The position numbers and the translations under genes are program-made. Below the pieces are notes generated by a model. The model saw only the letters and a list, made by a program, of their open reading frames with translations. It was not told the DNA's origin and did no database searches. DNA of 7,359 nt from Bacteroidia bacterium (GTDB lineage: Bacteria; Bacteroidota; Bacteroidia; Bacteroidales; Azobacteroidaceae): contig BNTR01000132.1 of the NCBI GenBank assembly GCA_025996755.1, positions 1-7,359 on the forward strand, given 5' to 3'. Within the stretch, counting starts at the first letter, position 1. Every line of letters begins with the position of its first letter. Positions 6,192 to 7,359 of the stretch are shown piece after piece.

Positions 6192-7007
6192 CATCGCCGC
6201 ACCCAGCAGGGCAATGTCTTCTTTTTGCGATACGCGAATTTTGAGCCGCTCAACCGTTTCCGAATAAGGGAACGTTTTGAGCGACTCGCGCATTGCGTCC
6301 ACGAAATAGGCGTAGGCATTGGAAATGCTGCCGCCGAGGATAATCATTTCGGGGTCGTAGGCGAAGAGTGCCACTTTGAGTAAATTGCCGATATGCGCCC
6401 CCGCTTCTTGCCACAGGCTGAGGGCTTGCATGTCGCCCGTGCGCACCCGCTCGTAAGCCTCCTTGCCGGTGAGGGCGTGTTTTTCCGCGAAAAAGCGGCT
6501 GCCGCAATAGAACTCGTAATCGGCGTTGAGATAGGGTATGCAGCCTATTTCGCCCGCTCCGGCGTTGTTGCCCACGTAGAGCTTGCCGTTGATGATGATG
6601 CCGGCACCCACGCCCGTGCCCAGAGCCAAGCAGACGATGTTTTTGCTTCCTGCGCCCGCACCAAAATGGTATTCGCCAAGCGCAAAGCAGTTGCAGTCGT
6701 TGTTCACCGCCACCGGCACCTTAAACTCCGCTTCGAGGAGGTCTTTCAGATGCACTTTTTTCCACGAAGGGATGTTTGCCACATCATACACGATGCCTTT
6801 TTCCACGTCCACGACCGACGGCACGCCGATGCCGATGCTCTCCACGCTCGGATTGAGCAACCGGCGAATCATCGCTTTCAGTTGATTGACAACCACTTCC
6901 TCCGCAGCATCGGCTTTGCACGATTCTGCCAATTTGTCCACTATTTTGCCATCCGCGACAATGCCCATTCTGACATTTGTGCCGCCCAAATCTATGCCTA
7001 TTTTCAT
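6183..7007 (-). CDS. ROK family sugar kinase
   Basis: The protein has 274 residues, slightly short for the ROK family (usually ~290-320). It would phosphorylate a hexose in the cytoplasm with ATP. The N-terminus has the phosphate-binding DLGGTNVR (residues 6-13). NNDCNCFALGE around residue 103 carries the presumed catalytic Asp. LGTGVGAGI (about 128-136) and GAGEIG (about 150-155) are further ROK signatures. The zinc site typical of the family (a His after GEIG, then CxCGxxGC) is not present: the sequence reads GEIGCIPYLNADYEFYCGSR, keeping only isolated cysteines. The shorter length fits this loss. C-terminal MIILGGSIS matches the adenosine-binding strand. It starts in a 4-base ATGA overlap with the upstream glycosidase gene, so the two are translated together. 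The sugar is not predictable; glucose, fructose, mannose and N-acetyl sugars all occur in the family. Confidence 0.9.
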   Translation of the reverse strand: MKIGIDLGGTNVRMGIVADGKIVDKLAESCKADAAEEVVVNQLKAMIRRLLNPSVESIGIGVPSVVDVEKGIVYDVANIPSWKKVHLKDLLEAEFKVPVAVNNDCNCFALGEYHFGAGAGSKNIVCLALGTGVGAGIIINGKLYVGNNAGAGEIGCIPYLNADYEFYCGSRFFAEKHALTGKEAYERVRTGDMQALSLWQEAGAHIGNLLKVALFAYDPEMIILGGSISNAYAYFVDAMRESLKTFPYSETVERLKIRVSQKEDIALLGAAMLI

Positions 7008-7359
7008 ATCTGATTTCCTTTCACGCTTATTTTTTTACTCTTGTCTTTGCCCCAATACAGTGTCAATTCAAACGGCACATTGCTATCTACCGTCACCACA
7101 GGCATCTCTTCCTGCGAATTGCGCCTGTTCACTTTCAGATTCACCAACCCGTCGGGACCGAAAGGATAACGCTCAATGCCGTGCGCCTCCAACTGACTGA
7201 CGTCCCACACCAGCGAATGGGTGGAATAATCGGAGCGGATGCCCAGGATGTATTCGATAAAAACGGCGATGGGTGGCAAGCCTGTCCAGCCCACAAAGTC
7301 TTTGCGCGCCATAAAGCCCTGCTCGATGGCTTCGGGGGCATAATATTCCCAAAATGTGC
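7004..7359 (-). CDS. GH63/MGH1-like (alpha/alpha)6 glycoside hydrolase, C-terminal end (partial)
   Basis: Only the last ~118 codons are in the window; the frame stays open to the edge, so the gene continues beyond 7359. The visible start, TFWEYYAPEAIEQGF, then DFVGWTGLPPIAVFIEYILG, matches the end of the (alpha/alpha)6 catalytic barrel of GH63/mannosylglycerate-hydrolase-like proteins. The WEYYxPE motif corresponds to where GH37/GH63 enzymes place a catalytic glutamate, an inference made from memory of the family. The final ~70 residues (SLVWDVSQLEAHGIERYPFG, then a strand-rich tail) form the beta-type cap typical of these enzymes. An internal ATG at 7312 lies mid-domain and is not a start. 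The tail overlaps the ROK kinase start by 4 bases. Substrates in the family include glucosylglycerate, mannosylglycerate, trehalose-like and glycan-end glucosides. Confidence 0.8.
   Translation of the reverse strand, partial: TFWEYYAPEAIEQGFMARKDFVGWTGLPPIAVFIEYILGIRSDYSTHSLVWDVSQLEAHGIERYPFGPDGLVNLKVNRRNSQEEMPVVTVDSNVPFELTLYWGKDKSKKISVKGNQI

Noticed and set aside
6393..7013. Plus-strand open frame of 206 codons opposite the ROK kinase
   Set aside because: It is His/Ala/Arg-rich shadow sequence opposite clear ROK motifs, with no promoter or family match.

Overview
The window looks like a Bacteroidota chromosome segment, probably order Bacteroidales. The evidence is the pair of promoters that match the Bacteroidota form (TTG, about 20 bases, then TAnnTTTG), A-rich leaders without strong Shine-Dalgarno sites, and protein types common in that phylum. 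These are a Tat-exported Gfo/Idh/MocA oxidoreductase, a Bacteroidota-style HsdS and HsdR, and an AlbA_2/RecG-like ATP-binding protein. No RNA gene, insertion sequence or CRISPR array was seen.

Bases 1-4723, minus strand, hold the remains of a type I restriction-modification locus turned defence cluster. In transcription order it has a Bacteroidota promoter, a 12-codon mini-ORF, an AlbA_2/HATPase regulator-like gene with a 7-residue repeat tract, hsdS, an abortive-infection (Abi_C) gene, and hsdR. All junctions are tight (1-base, 17-base and 4-base overlaps and one 15-base gap), so this is one operon. It is damaged. hsdR carries a one-base frameshift after codon ~170 and, near the window edge, a loss of roughly 160 bases just before the Walker A motif. 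hsdM is absent from the place it would be expected, upstream of the AlbA_2 gene. The mini-ORF there, which reads like the first residues of an HsdM joined to the last ones, may be its deletion scar. The AlbA_2 gene, hsdS and the Abi gene are intact.

Bases 4686-4853 are a divergent promoter region separating this AT-rich locus from a more GC-rich sugar-metabolism region.

Bases 4854-7359 hold a plus-strand Tat-exported oxidoreductase. It meets tail to tail, with a 9-base overlap, a minus-strand pair consisting of the C-terminus of a GH63/MGH1-like (alpha/alpha)6 glycosidase followed by a translationally coupled ROK-family sugar kinase. The pair suggests hydrolysis of an alpha-linked glucoside or mannoside followed by phosphorylation of the freed hexose. 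The substrate cannot be told from the window.
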